A stretch of 64,000 nucleotides of DNA from Aquirhabdus sp. (GCA_030150135.1 JASLGO010000049.1:23880-87879); one strand, 5' to 3'. Shown: positions 43,342 through 53,088, numbered from the stretch's first letter. Numbers and translations are program-made. The notes: a model not told the origin generated them from the sequence alone.

Positions 43342-44346
43342 ATGACGATAAAAATAGGAATTAATGGCTTTGGTCGTATTGGACGTTTGGCGTTACGCGC
43401 TGGATGGGATCGACCTGATTTTGAATTCATCCAGATCAATGACCCGTCAGGCAGCACAGCAACCCATGCGCATCTGCTGAATTTTGATTCGGTGCATGGA
43501 CGATTTAAACATGAAGCACATGCTGAAGGTGATTTCATTGTTATTGATAAAAAACGTATTCAGGTCACGCATCATCATACGATTGCGGATACGGATTGGT
43601 CGGCATGTGATGTGGTCATTGAAACCAGTGGCAGAGTAAAAAATGCCGCAGCCGTTCAAGATTACCTGAGCCAAGGTGTTAAGCGTGTTGTTGTCTCCGC
43701 GCCCGTACAAGATCAAGGGGTGTTGAATGTGGTGATGGGGGTTAATGATCATCTATTTGATCCTGCCAAACATCATGTTTTAACCGCTGCATCGTGCACG
43801 ACCAATTGCCTTGCGCCTGTGGTGAAAGTCATTCACGAACATTTCAAAATTCGTCATGGTTCGATGACAACCATCCATGATCTGACCAATACCCAAAGTT
43901 TACTTGATCAAGCTAATGATGATTTACGTCTGGCGCGTGCTGCGGGAATCAGTCTGATTCCAAGTACGACAGGCTCAGCCAAAGCCATTGCCGAGATTTT
44001 CCCCGAACTCAAAGGTCGCTTAAATGGTCACTCAGTCCGAGTACCGCTTGCCAATTCTTCTCTGACGGATTGCGTCTTTGAGGTTGAACGCACAACGACG
44101 GTCGAAGAAGTGAATCAACTTCTCAAAGATGCAGCGAATGGTAAGTTGCAAGGGATTTTGGGTTATGAGGAGAGACCACTAGTCTCTGTAGACTATCTTA
44201 GCGATCCGCGTTCGTCGATTATTGATGCGTTGTCTACGATGGTTGTAAATGGTACACATGTAAAAATCTATGCGTGGTATGACAATGAATGGGGTTACTC
44301 AAACCGCTTGATTGAACTGGTTAAATTAGTTGGTACAAAGCATTAA
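43342..44346 (+). CDS. Type I glyceraldehyde-3-phosphate dehydrogenase, ArsJ-associated type
   Basis: The 334-residue protein has the NAD-binding [11 protein letters not shown] near the N terminus, the catalytic Cys in AASCTTNC near residue 150, and [11 protein letters not shown] at the end. The stretch [22 protein letters not shown] near 35-56 and the [10 protein letters not shown] segment are those I associate with the GAPDH that accompanies ArsJ, which makes 1-arseno-3-phosphoglycerate for export. No arsJ or arsR is present here; the next gene is a class II aldolase-like protein 30 bp on. A normal glycolytic or other aldehyde dehydrogenase role is therefore possible. ATG start after AAGGACTGAGATC. 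Confidence 0.85.
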   Translation: MTIKIGINGFGRIGRLALRAGWDRPDFEFIQINDPSGSTATHAHLLNFDSVHGRFKHEAHAEGDFIVIDKKRIQVTHHHTIADTDWSACDVVIETSGRVKNAAAVQDYLSQGVKRVVVSAPVQDQGVLNVVMGVNDHLFDPAKHHVLTAASCTTNCLAPVVKVIHEHFKIRHGSMTTIHDLTNTQSLLDQANDDLRLARAAGISLIPSTTGSAKAIAEIFPELKGRLNGHSVRVPLANSSLTDCVFEVERTTTVEEVNQLLKDAANGKLQGILGYEERPLVSVDYLSDPRSSIIDALSTMVVNGTHVKIYAWYDNEWGYSNRLIELVKLVGTKH

Positions 44347-44376
44347 ATCGATAAATCAATGACAAGGATATTTGAA

Positions 44377-45138
44377 ATGAATACTGAAAATACCGTTCGT
44401 TCGCAAGTCAGTGAAGCTGAATGGGAGGCACGCGTTAATCTCGCAGCGTGTTATCGATTGGTGGCGCATTTTCATTGGGATGATTTAATTTTTACCCATA
44501 TTTCTGCGCGTGTGCCTGGGCCTGAGCATCATTTTTTGATCAATCCTTATGGGATGTTGTTTGATGAAATCACGGCATCCAGTCTGGTCAAAGTCAATTT
44601 GGCGGGCGAGAAAGTCATGGACAGCCCATATAACATCAATCCCGCAGGCTTTACGATTCACAGTGCGATTCATGCGGCTAGAGAAGATGCCAAATGTGTC
44701 TTGCATGTCCATAGCATCAATGGTGTCGCGGTGTCGGCACAAAAAGAAGGTTTATTACCCCTGTCACAGCAGTCGATTTTTGTCTTGGCGTCGCTGGCGT
44801 ATCACAATTATGAAGGCGTGGCGCTGCGTGATGATGAGAAGCCGCGATTGGTGAATGATCTAGGCGATAAGAATTTCTTTATGCTGCGTAATCATGGCTT
44901 ATTAACACTTGCCGAGACGATTCCTGATGCGTTTTTGTTTATGTATTTGTTTGAAGCAGCGTGCATGATTCAGGTTCGGGCGCAGGCGGGTGGTGGTGAG
45001 CTGATTCCGATTGATCAGCGGATTATTGATGGGGCGATGGCGCAAGCGGCGGCGGTAACGCGTGGGGCAGGCGGGGCGTTGGCGTGGCCTGCGTTGCTGC
45101 GGAGGTTGGATCGGATTGATCCAAGTTTTAGGGATTAA
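44377..45138 (+). CDS. Class II aldolase/adducin-like protein
   Basis: The 253-residue protein is of the AraD/FucA zinc aldolase fold. It shows RLVAHFHWDDLIFTHISARVP, the HVHS metal-binding pair in CVLHVHSINGVAVSA near residue 113, and the third His in NHGLLTLAETIPDAF. The order and spacing fit the family. A sugar-phosphate or aldol reaction with Zn is likely, but the substrate is unknown. The ATG at 44377 has AAGGA eight nucleotides upstream; an ATG at 44359 is in frame but has no site. It is 30 bp from the GAPDH gene, so the two are likely one transcript. Confidence 0.85.
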   Translation: MNTENTVRSQVSEAEWEARVNLAACYRLVAHFHWDDLIFTHISARVPGPEHHFLINPYGMLFDEITASSLVKVNLAGEKVMDSPYNINPAGFTIHSAIHAAREDAKCVLHVHSINGVAVSAQKEGLLPLSQQSIFVLASLAYHNYEGVALRDDEKPRLVNDLGDKNFFMLRNHGLLTLAETIPDAFLFMYLFEAACMIQVRAQAGGGELIPIDQRIIDGAMAQAAAVTRGAGGALAWPALLRRLDRIDPSFRD

Positions 45139-45204
45139 GGTTAGGTTATAAGAGGCTAAAAGTTCATTTGTAGCTTATTTAAGAAGATATTAAGGAGTTT
45201 AATT

Positions 45205-45636
45205 TTGGCTGCATACGATAAAGTAGATTGGCATTGTGGTGGTAATTATCCTAGTGATTTACCGATGGAAAATGGAGGTACGCATATTGGAATGTTCCTT
45301 GCGTGGGTCATAAGTCGTGGATTAGAAGGAGAATTCTTGCGTTCAAAAGCAGCGGTAGAGGTGCAGGCGGTTCGTAATCGTCAGATGACAGGACGGGAAT
45401 TCTTATTTGAGGTATGCGATGGAAAGTTTTGGGAGGACACGCTTAGTGCTGAGGGTAACGCTTTCGCCAAAAACTATTACGAAGGCAACATTTACTTTAG
45501 CGACTATGATAAGTATGTCGGCAAAGAACTTTTGAGTCTTTACCATGTAGAAGATAGTTGGGAAAATTTTGATCAGATTTCTGTTGTAATTGATAAAAGA
45601 TTTGCTGATTGGCAGACTATTCACAATCGGTCTTGA
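45205..45636 (+). CDS. Small conserved protein of unknown function (DUF7832-like)
   Basis: The 143-residue acidic protein starts with AAYDKVDWHCGGNYPSDLPMENGGTHIGMFLAW, an N terminus I recall for a small conserved family listed as DUF7832; the function is unknown. The start is TTG at 45205, well set by AAGGAG seven nucleotides upstream. It is soluble, with no signal or membrane segment. It lies after the aldolase-like gene and before a convergent hydrolase gene. Members of this kind often act in immunity-protein or toxin-neighbour contexts, but no toxin is seen here. Confidence 0.65.
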   Translation: MAAYDKVDWHCGGNYPSDLPMENGGTHIGMFLAWVISRGLEGEFLRSKAAVEVQAVRNRQMTGREFLFEVCDGKFWEDTLSAEGNAFAKNYYEGNIYFSDYDKYVGKELLSLYHVEDSWENFDQISVVIDKRFADWQTIHNRS

Positions 45637-45715
45637 TTGCCAATCACCGTGACCTATGAATGAAAGAGTTACATCTTTACCGTCAATCCTTTGCTTACGT
45701 GGTGTATCAAAATGT

Positions 45716-45740
45716 AGAGTACGCACTGCGCACCCTACTG
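45716..45740. repeat. Short GC-rich extragenic motif
   Basis: The bases around AGTACGCACTGCGCACCC match a type of GTGCGCA/TGCGCAC extragenic motif often repeated in Moraxellaceae and related genomes. Only one copy is in the window, so this is a weak call. Confidence 0.3.
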
Positions 45741-45760
45741 AATTCAATTAAAATGACTCG

Positions 45761-46390
45761 TTAGCTAGCATTTTTCTCTGGATTAAATCCATCCCAACTT
45801 TGAAAAACATCCATAAAGCCAGGAACTGTTTTTTCGCGTGCCCAATCACGTTGCAGTTCACAATAGAGTTGTGTCTTGCTGATTAGCTTACCACCAGCTT
45901 GCTCAATACGACGCAGAGCAGCCTCATGCGCTGCGACTGATGTGCCACCGACTGCATCAACGACAACATAAACTTCAAAGCCTTCTCTGATTGCATCGAG
46001 CGCAGGAAATGTAAGACATGCTTCTGTCCACAGCGCGGTCATGATCAGTTTTTTGCGGCCTGTTGCGATGACGGCTTGTTTAAATTCAACGTCTTCCCAA
46101 CTGTTGATCGTTGTGCGGTCATAGGTTGGATATTTGCTTAAAACATCCATAAGAGGCTGAATTGGTGGTTTATTTCTACCAGTTTTGACATTGACCGTGG
46201 AGTGTACGATTGGAAGATCGTAATTCACGGCTGCCATAGCGGTGTGAACGATGTTAAACACCAGTTCATCGTGGTTCATCGAACGAATTGAACTGACTTG
46301 AATGGGCTGGTAATCAATGATGATCAATGCCGAGTTTTGTGGGGTGAGTAAATGGTCGGTATGTGGATTGCGAATGACTTCACTGGTCAT
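45761..46390 (-). CDS. YcaC-like isochorismatase-family hydrolase
   Basis: The 209-residue protein belongs to the cysteine-hydrolase (isochorismatase) fold and follows E. coli YcaC closely: ALIIIDYQ with the catalytic Asp, INSWEDVEFKQAVIATGRKKLIM, TEACLTFPALDAIREGFEVYVVVDA with the catalytic Cys, and CELQRDW near the C terminus. The reaction of YcaC-like proteins is not known. The ATG at 46390 has AAGGA upstream; the reading from 46432 is longer but unsupported. It is convergent with the small acidic protein gene. Confidence 0.87.
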   Translation of the reverse strand: MTSEVIRNPHTDHLLTPQNSALIIIDYQPIQVSSIRSMNHDELVFNIVHTAMAAVNYDLPIVHSTVNVKTGRNKPPIQPLMDVLSKYPTYDRTTINSWEDVEFKQAVIATGRKKLIMTALWTEACLTFPALDAIREGFEVYVVVDAVGGTSVAAHEAALRRIEQAGGKLISKTQLYCELQRDWAREKTVPGFMDVFQSWDGFNPEKNAS

Positions 46391-46692
46391 GATATTGTCC
46401 TTAATTTGATTGTTTGGTAAAGGTAACAACAACTTAGGGGGATCAAAAACGCCTACAACGTATTAATCATTTTATAATCGACGTTTTTATTGATCTTGCT
46501 CCAAAATCATACCGATCTCAATGCTGGGTCAATGTGTAAATTTTTATTTAATAGATTATTCGCTGTTTTATCTATTTGTATTTATTAGTGAAAAATATTT
46601 TATTTTTTACGCGGGCAATATTAAGGTCATTAAAAATTGTTGCTTTTATGTTGGGGCATGGAACACTTGTTACACGCCCTCATTTTTTCTAC
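46391..46692. other. Intergenic region between ycaC-like gene and desaturase
   Basis: About 300 bp with no convincing ORF. An interrupted inverted repeat (GATCAAAAACG at 46441 and CGTTTTTATTGATC near 46481-46494) sits in the likely promoter of the YcaC-like gene. The right half is AT-rich and featureless. Confidence 0.45.
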
Positions 46693-47793
46693 TTACGCCA
46701 CCACCGACTTCATCTCAAGCGGACGCGCAGCCTTCGACGGTAGCGCATGACGCAGAATCCGCCAGCCGACTTGGGCAAATTGTTTGACGAATGAACCTTC
46801 GTTGTAGTGTTGACCATAACGTTTGCAAATATCTTTGATCTCAACCGACAAGCCTTTATAGCGCCATGCAGGAATATCAGGGAACAGATGATGTTCGATC
46901 TGATGACTCAAGTTGCCTGACAGGATGTCAAACAGCTTGCCGCCTGTGAGATTTGATGAACCACGGATCTGACGCATGTACCAATGCCCACGGCTTTCAT
47001 CTTTCAATACACTCTTTGGAAAAATCTCTGCGTCTTGTGTGAAGTGACCGCAGAAAATAATCGAGAATGTCCAGATATTGCGCATCCCATTTGCGATAAA
47101 GTTCCCCGCAAAAACAGGCAAAAACATTGGACCTGCGATCAATGGGAAAAATACGTAATCTTTGATCAACTGCTTGGTGATTTTCTTTTTGGTGGGTTCA
47201 AATTCGACTTTGAACTCTTCCATGGATTTTTTACCATTAAATAATAATCCCAAGCGTAATTCCTGAATCGCCACGCCCCATTGAAAGAGTAGGGCAAAAA
47301 TCACGGCGTAAATTGGTTGACCCAAGAAAAAGGGTTTCCAGCGTTGTTCTGGAAACAGACGAAGTAAGCCATAACCAATGTCGTCATCGACACCTTTGAT
47401 GTTGGTATAGGTATGGTGCATGTAGTTATGTGTTTTACGCCAATGATCGCTTGTGCCAACAGTGTCCCACTCATAGGTTTTGCCGCTCAGCGTCGGATCG
47501 CCCATCCAGTCATATTGACCATGCATGACGTTATGACCGAGTTCCATATTTTCCAGAATTTTGGAGACACCCAGTAATGCAGTGCCTGCGACCCACGCAG
47601 GTGGGAACAAACTTGCCATCAGCAGGCCGCGACCAAGGGCGTTGGTATAGCGGACAGATTTCACAATTCGACGGATATAGGTGGCATCTTTTTCGCCTAA
47701 ATCAGCGATAACACGCGCACGGACGGCATCAATTTCTGCAGCAAATTGATCCAGTTCTTCTTGGCTTAGGCTACGACTTAATGGACTGTTCAT
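46693..47793 (-). CDS. Acyl-CoA/fatty-acid desaturase (DesB-like)
   Basis: The 366-residue membrane enzyme introduces a double bond into saturated acyl chains. The three histidine boxes are complete: HNVMH at 87-91, HNYMHH at 122-127 and QIEHH near residue 305. At least four membrane stretches occur. The ATG at 47793 follows GAGTAAAC; a TTG at 47808 is less likely. It is 51 bp downstream of the ferredoxin-reductase gene on the same strand, the arrangement of P. aeruginosa desB (PA4888) and its partner. Expression is probably under the TetR regulator at 49069. Confidence 0.92.
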   Translation of the reverse strand: MNSPLSRSLSQEELDQFAAEIDAVRARVIADLGEKDATYIRRIVKSVRYTNALGRGLLMASLFPPAWVAGTALLGVSKILENMELGHNVMHGQYDWMGDPTLSGKTYEWDTVGTSDHWRKTHNYMHHTYTNIKGVDDDIGYGLLRLFPEQRWKPFFLGQPIYAVIFALLFQWGVAIQELRLGLLFNGKKSMEEFKVEFEPTKKKITKQLIKDYVFFPLIAGPMFLPVFAGNFIANGMRNIWTFSIIFCGHFTQDAEIFPKSVLKDESRGHWYMRQIRGSSNLTGGKLFDILSGNLSHQIEHHLFPDIPAWRYKGLSVEIKDICKRYGQHYNEGSFVKQFAQVGWRILRHALPSKAARPLEMKSVVA

Positions 47794-47844
47794 GTTGAGT
47801 TTACTCAATTTAATTTTAGAAAATAAATGTCTAGTTGGTATTGG

Positions 47845-48933
47845 TTATAGGTCGAGGGTCAGATCGGAACGTGCGCTACTGACACAGATACGTACGCTAG
47901 AACCTGTCTCAGTGTCGCGATCTTTGGTCAATACGTGTTCCGTAGTTCCTGTCTGTTTAGTGCACACGCAGGTATTGCAAATTCCCATGCGACAGCCTGA
48001 AGCAGGTTTGATGCCTTGAGCTTCTAGTGCGGTCAGAATGGATTGTCCAACGGGAATACTGATACGGCGATTGCTTTTGGTGAGCTGAATGTTGACGTGT
48101 TCGGTCGTCTCGAAATCAAGCTGGGGAATACTAAAAGCTTCGCCATGAAAGTCTTTGGCTGTGTGCTGAGTGAATTGACGTGCTTGTTCAACAAAGTCGG
48201 CAGGACCACAAGAATAAACGGCATGTTGATCCAGATCAGAGATCAGTGTTTGCAGAATTTTAGAGCTAATCCGTTCACTAAATTGCTGATTTTCTGTTTT
48301 TTCCTGAGTCAGAATATAGTGAACTTTAATGTTTGAATGAGCATTGGTAAGCTGAGTAAATTCATTGACAAAACACAGTTCAGCTTGTGTTTTTGCCCAA
48401 TAGATCAATGTTACTTGACCGTGTGCGCCTTGTTTGACCCATTCACGAATTAGGCTAATAAATGGCGTAATCCCGCTTCCAGCAGCTAAAAACAAATGCT
48501 TCTGATGAGACTCTGAAAGAGTCATTTCACCAAAAGGTTCATCAAGCTCAACTACCTGCCCGACTTTGGCGTATTCGGTGAACCATGTACTGGCTTTGCC
48601 GCCACGGATACGTTTGATCGTGATATTAAAGACACCTTTTTGCTGTGGCACAAGAGTAGGGCTATAGCTACGTGTCACGCGACTGCCATTAATTTCGGTT
48701 GTAATGTTGATGTGTTGACCCGCTAAGAAAGGTTTGGCATGACGATTCGGTTTTAATGTAAGTGTGACGCTGTCTCGTCCTTCGATTTGGCGTGCGACGA
48801 TGCGTGCCAAGGGACGTTGCCAAGACCAAGTTGGATGAATGTGACGTGCCCAAAAGTCGAAATAATCAGGAGAAAAAATAGATTTAACAACGGTTTGTAG
48901 TGGTGATTCTTGTTGCAGGACAATTGAATTCAT
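47845..48933 (-). CDS. Ferredoxin-NADP-type reductase with C-terminal 2Fe-2S domain
   Basis: The 362-residue protein passes electrons from NAD(P)H to the desaturase. It has an FAD domain (RSYSP and GKASTWF), an NAD-binding domain (LAAGSGITPFISLIREW and YSCGPADFVE) and a plant-type ferredoxin domain with the Cys ligands in GCRMGICNTCVC and the last Cys in RICVSSAR. The ATG at 48933 is chosen because an upstream GTG at 48951 has no site. It is first in an operon with the desaturase, under overlapping palindromic operators. Confidence 0.92.
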   Translation of the reverse strand: MNSIVLQQESPLQTVVKSIFSPDYFDFWARHIHPTWSWQRPLARIVARQIEGRDSVTLTLKPNRHAKPFLAGQHINITTEINGSRVTRSYSPTLVPQQKGVFNITIKRIRGGKASTWFTEYAKVGQVVELDEPFGEMTLSESHQKHLFLAAGSGITPFISLIREWVKQGAHGQVTLIYWAKTQAELCFVNEFTQLTNAHSNIKVHYILTQEKTENQQFSERISSKILQTLISDLDQHAVYSCGPADFVEQARQFTQHTAKDFHGEAFSIPQLDFETTEHVNIQLTKSNRRISIPVGQSILTALEAQGIKPASGCRMGICNTCVCTKQTGTTEHVLTKDRDTETGSSVRICVSSARSDLTLDL

Positions 48934-48971
48934 TGTTGTATTCCAAGCCACACGAAGTTTGATTGGAAGTA

Positions 48972-49034
48972 ATTATACACTTGTCTATACAAGTGTAAAG
49001 TATCTTTACACTTTGTCACATATCTCTTTATAAT
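48972..49034. promoter_or_regulatory. Divergent promoters within two overlapping palindromes
   Basis: Palindrome 1 is ACACTTGT-CTAT-ACAAGTGT (48977-48996). Palindrome 2 is GTGTAAAG-TAT-CTTTACAC (48993-49011); they share GTGT. The minus-strand promoter is TTTACA (48994-48999), 16 bp, TATAAT (48972-48977). The plus-strand promoter is TTTACA (49005-49010), 18 bp, TATAAT (49029-49034). The DesT-like regulator could block both. Confidence 0.75.
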
Positions 49035-49068
49035 CGTCAATGCTTATTGATTAACAGTTGACCCACTT

Positions 49069-49758
49069 ATGTTGAATCCTGCACTGTCATTGACAGAACA
49101 AACCACTGAAGTTGTGGAAGATATTTCTGCTCATCCGCCACGTGTCCCACAAGGTCGTAAAGCTGTTATTTCAAGTGAAGAACTGATTGCAGCCGCATTA
49201 AAGCTTGTTGGACCTCATCGTAGTATCTCTACATTAAGCTTGCGTGAAATTGCACGTGAGGCTGGTATTGCGCCAAATAGTTTTTATCGGCATTTTCGGG
49301 ATATTGATGAGTTAGCAATTGCTTTAATTGAACTGGCAGGAACGTCATTGCGCAAAGTGCTGAGCGAGGCGCGCCAACGTGCAACGACGACGCGTAGTGT
49401 TGTGCAAACCTCCATTGAAGTGTTTATGGAGCAGTTGAGTATTGATGATGGCTTTTTGCCGATCTTATTGCGTGAGGGACGTGCGGGTTCGACAGCATTT
49501 AAGCAGGCAGTCGATCGCCAACTTTGTTTTTTTGAAGAAGAATTACAGCAAGATCTGGTACGCCTTGCGGCATTACGCGGTCAGACATTACATGAACCCG
49601 CCTTGGCAGCACGAGCAATCACACGACTGGTGTTTGCGATGGCACCTGTAGCGATGGATCTTCCTCCTGAGGGACAGGAAAAAATGATGGCTGAAATGAT
49701 GACCATGATTCGGATGATTTTGGCAGGTGCCCAAACGATTATTAATGATGAAAGGTAA
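49069..49758 (+). CDS. TetR-family regulator, DesT/FabR-like
   Basis: The 229-residue protein has the HTH in LSLREIAREAGIAPNSFYRHFRDIDEL near residues 62-88, with the FabR/DesT-type recognition phrase SFYRHF. Members sense the saturated/unsaturated acyl-CoA ratio and repress desaturation genes. Its position divergent from the reductase-desaturase genes and the two operator palindromes support that role. Acyl-CoA binding itself is inferred from the family. A shared terminator follows. Confidence 0.9.
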   Translation: MLNPALSLTEQTTEVVEDISAHPPRVPQGRKAVISSEELIAAALKLVGPHRSISTLSLREIAREAGIAPNSFYRHFRDIDELAIALIELAGTSLRKVLSEARQRATTTRSVVQTSIEVFMEQLSIDDGFLPILLREGRAGSTAFKQAVDRQLCFFEEELQQDLVRLAALRGQTLHEPALAARAITRLVFAMAPVAMDLPPEGQEKMMAEMMTMIRMILAGAQTIINDER

Positions 49759-49935
49759 TTAAGCTGTAAGATTCAATATGTCATCACAATGTGCAATAAC
49801 AACAGAAGCCAACGTTCACTATTCCGACAAATAATGCTCTAAATCTTGGATCTCATTTTCCAGAAAAAGGTGATATTTGAGGCTCAATCTCTTTTGATAG
49901 AGTGAGTAAATGAGGTTTTATAATTTTTGCTCACA

Positions 49936-49975
49936 TAAAAAAGCGCCTTACAATATTTTGTAAGGCGCTTTTTGC
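49936..49975. terminator. Bidirectional terminator
   Basis: AAAAAGCGCCTTACAA and TTGTAAGGCGCTTTTT form a perfect 16-bp stem around four bases. It serves the DesT-like gene and the convergent RND genes. Confidence 0.92.
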
Positions 49976-50013
49976 TTTTACATCACTGTTTTTTAAATAG
50001 CAGCTTGGCACTT

Positions 50014-53000
50014 TTAATGAACAGGAGGTGTTTGTAACGACTCCGATTCTTCGTGGTTTACAGCTGAGTGATTAGATGCCAAGAGCATGTACATTGCAGG
50101 GACGACAAACAATGTAAACAGACTGCCAATCGATAGGCCTGCAAAAATCACTAATCCCATCGCAAAGCGACCCGCAGCACCCGCACCCGATGCAAGCACC
50201 AGTGGAATCACACCGAACACCATCGCTGCTGTCGTCATGAGAATTGGACGCAAACGTTGATGAGTTGCAGCCATAATCGCTTCGAGCTTGGTTTTACCCA
50301 AAGACCGTTCATGGTTAGCAACTTCGACAATCAAAATCCCATGCTTACTGATCAACCCTGCCAAGGTAAATAAGCCGACCTTGGTGTAAATGTTGACCGA
50401 TGTAAAGCCCCAGAAAATAAAGATCATTGCACCAAACAGTGCAAGTGGTACAGACATCAGAATAATCACAGGGTCTCGGAAGCTATTAAACAATGCTGCC
50501 AAGACGAGGAAAACAATGACGATTGCAAACGCAAACGTTGCAGCAAAACCACCTGATTCTTGCATGAACTGACGTGATGAACCTGCATAGTCCACGTTAT
50601 AACCCACAGGAGCAACCTGCTTGACCGTATCGCGTAGCATTTTCAGGAGGTCACCTTGAGAACCAGCACCGACACCCATGATGGTTGCTGAGTTTTGTTG
50701 CTGGAAGCGCGAGATGGCTTCAGGGACAACTTCATGCGTAAGAGAAGCAATATTGCGCACCTGAATCAAGCTACCACTCGGAGTTTTGATGTAGTAGTCC
50801 AAGATTTGCTGAGGATTCAGACGATTTTTTTGCAAGACTTGCGGCATGACTTTATATGAGCGACCGTCAATCGAGAAATAATTGACATAACCACCACCCA
50901 AAGCTGCACTTAATGCATTTCCTACATCTTGTTGCGTCATGCCAAGCGCAGCAATCTTGTTGCGATCCACCACGAGGTTGGCTTGAGGTGCGTCAACCTT
51001 CAGATCCGTATCGATAAAGTAAAATTTACCAGAAGCCTTCACTTTATCCATCACTTGCTGGGTGACCGTATTCAATTGATCAAACGAGTTGGTCGTATTG
51101 ATCACGAATTGAATAGGCAAACCAGATGATCCTGGCAGGGGAGGGAATTGGAACGCGGCGACTCGTGCGCCTGCGATTTTATTCCAGCGCTCTTGTAGGT
51201 CTTGCTGAATTTCATGTGCGCTACGTGTACGTTGTTCCCAAGGTTTAAGCAGTACACCACCAATCCCTTGACTGACGACAGGTACGCCAGTGATCTGGAA
51301 CATCTGTGCATATTCTGGGGTCGCTTTTGAAACCTTGAAGACCTGATCTGCATAGGTTTGCATCTGATCTGAGGTTGCGGTTGGTGATCCCATGACCTGA
51401 GATAGTACAAGACCTTGATCTTCTTCTGGCGCTAACTCCTGTTGTGACATCGAGAACATGACAACCAACAAGGCGAGCATGATTGCGCCCATGACGATCA
51501 GGACAGGCCACGTCTTGAGCATGCTACCGAGCAGTCGTTGATAACCATCACGCACTGAGTCGAACACACGATTAATCGCAACAACAAATTTTCCCTCGTC
51601 CTGATGCGGATTAAAGAATTTACCGCACATGACAGGAGATAGCGTCAGCGCAACGATTCCAGATACGGTAACTGCTGCTGCAAGACTAAAGGCGAACTCA
51701 CTAAATAATGCGCCAGTCAGCCCACCTTGGAACCCAATTGGCACATAAACAGCAACGAGGACCACAGTCATCGCCAAAATCGGCCCACCCAATTCGCGTG
51801 CCGCAATGATCGCGGCATCAATCGGTTTCATGCCTGCTCGCATATGTCGGTCAACGTTTTCTACCACGATAATGGCATCGTCCACCACCAAACCAATGGC
51901 CAGCACCATCGCGAGCAAGGTGAGCAGGTTAATCGAATAACCCAGCATCAACATGACAAAGAAAGTACCAATCAAGGACAATGGCATGGCAATGACAGGG
52001 ACGAGAACGGCGCGGAAACTTCCCAAAAAGAGGAAAATCACCACAGTCACAATCACCAATGCTTCGACTAATGTTTTGACCACTTCATCAATTGACGAAT
52101 TAATGAAGTCAGTTGAGTCGTAAACAATTTCTCCTGTTAAACCTTGTGGCAATTGCGAGTGAATTTCAGGGAACGCTTCACGCACAGTATTCGCGACGCT
52201 GAGAATATTTGCTTCAGGCGCAATTTTGATCCCGATAAACACTGAACGCACGCCACCAAAAGCAACGTTAAAGTCATAGTTTTCGGAACCTAGCGTGACA
52301 TTAGCAACGTCTTGTAGACGAACAATCGCATCGCCGTTGTGTTTGACGACAAGCTGTTTGAATTCATCAACGCTGTGTAGATCTGTTTTGGCAGTTAATG
52401 GCACAGTCACCATTTGACCTTTAGTCACGCCAAGCGGTGCGAGCAGGTTGTTGCTGGCTAATGCTGTATTCACATCAGCAGCCGTGATGCCATAAGCCGC
52501 CATTTTGTCGACATCTAGCCATGCACGTAGCGCAAACTGACGCGCCCCCAGAATTTCTGCGGTTTGTACACCAGGAATCGAGTCGAGCTTAGGCTTAACC
52601 ACACGAATTAGGTAATCCGTCACATTGTTAGTTGGCAATGTATCGCTGTAGAAACCCATGTACATCGCATCGACAGTTTGTCCAGTTTGCACGGTCAATA
52701 CAGGAGTTTGTGCTTGTGGCGGCAACTGATTTTTGACTGAATTAATCTGTGTATTAATCTGAGTCAATGCACGGTTAGCATCGTAATTTAGACGCAAGGT
52801 CGCGGTAATGACCGAAACCCCATTACTACTGGACGATGATAAATAATCGATCCCCTGCGCTTGCGCAATCGCAGCTTCCAGAGGCTGAGTAATAAAACCC
52901 GCTACGGTTTGTGCGTCAGCGCCATAGTAAGTTGTTGAAATCGTCACGGTCGCGTTCTGTGTTTGCGGATACTGGTTGATCGGTAAGCTAAACAGTGAGC

Positions 53001-53079
53001 GAAGTCCGAGAATCAGGATCAGCAAACTGACCGTCGCGGCAAGCACGGGTCGTCGAATAAAGATATCGGTAAATTTCAT
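50014..53079 (-). CDS. HAE-1 RND multidrug efflux permease
   Basis: The 1021-residue inner-membrane pump has 12 helices and two large periplasmic loops. It starts MKFTDIFIRRPVLAATVSLL and carries the HAE-1 helix-4 signature GLVVDDAIIVVENVDRH with the proton-relay Asp pair, plus RLRPILMTTAAMVFGVIPLVLASGAGA near residue 960. It is a hydrophobic/amphiphilic drug pump of the AcrB/MexB type rather than a metal pump. It is the second gene of a tripartite operon (adaptor, permease, outer-membrane factor order on the minus strand: OMF 54337-55896, adaptor 53089-54252, permease here). The short tail after helix 12 is polar. Confidence 0.93.
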   Translation of the reverse strand: MKFTDIFIRRPVLAATVSLLILILGLRSLFSLPINQYPQTQNATVTISTTYYGADAQTVAGFITQPLEAAIAQAQGIDYLSSSSSNGVSVITATLRLNYDANRALTQINTQINSVKNQLPPQAQTPVLTVQTGQTVDAMYMGFYSDTLPTNNVTDYLIRVVKPKLDSIPGVQTAEILGARQFALRAWLDVDKMAAYGITAADVNTALASNNLLAPLGVTKGQMVTVPLTAKTDLHSVDEFKQLVVKHNGDAIVRLQDVANVTLGSENYDFNVAFGGVRSVFIGIKIAPEANILSVANTVREAFPEIHSQLPQGLTGEIVYDSTDFINSSIDEVVKTLVEALVIVTVVIFLFLGSFRAVLVPVIAMPLSLIGTFFVMLMLGYSINLLTLLAMVLAIGLVVDDAIIVVENVDRHMRAGMKPIDAAIIAARELGGPILAMTVVLVAVYVPIGFQGGLTGALFSEFAFSLAAAVTVSGIVALTLSPVMCGKFFNPHQDEGKFVVAINRVFDSVRDGYQRLLGSMLKTWPVLIVMGAIMLALLVVMFSMSQQELAPEEDQGLVLSQVMGSPTATSDQMQTYADQVFKVSKATPEYAQMFQITGVPVVSQGIGGVLLKPWEQRTRSAHEIQQDLQERWNKIAGARVAAFQFPPLPGSSGLPIQFVINTTNSFDQLNTVTQQVMDKVKASGKFYFIDTDLKVDAPQANLVVDRNKIAALGMTQQDVGNALSAALGGGYVNYFSIDGRSYKVMPQVLQKNRLNPQQILDYYIKTPSGSLIQVRNIASLTHEVVPEAISRFQQQNSATIMGVGAGSQGDLLKMLRDTVKQVAPVGYNVDYAGSSRQFMQESGGFAATFAFAIVIVFLVLAALFNSFRDPVIILMSVPLALFGAMIFIFWGFTSVNIYTKVGLFTLAGLISKHGILIVEVANHERSLGKTKLEAIMAATHQRLRPILMTTAAMVFGVIPLVLASGAGAAGRFAMGLVIFAGLSIGSLFTLFVVPAMYMLLASNHSAVNHEESESLQTPPVH

Positions 53080-53088
53080 GGCGATACC

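Noticed and set aside
50014..53079. A metal (HME) RND pump as an alternative for the second RND system
   Set aside because: The helix-4 motif GLVVDDAIIVVENV is the HAE-1 drug-pump type and the adaptor lacks His-rich metal segments.
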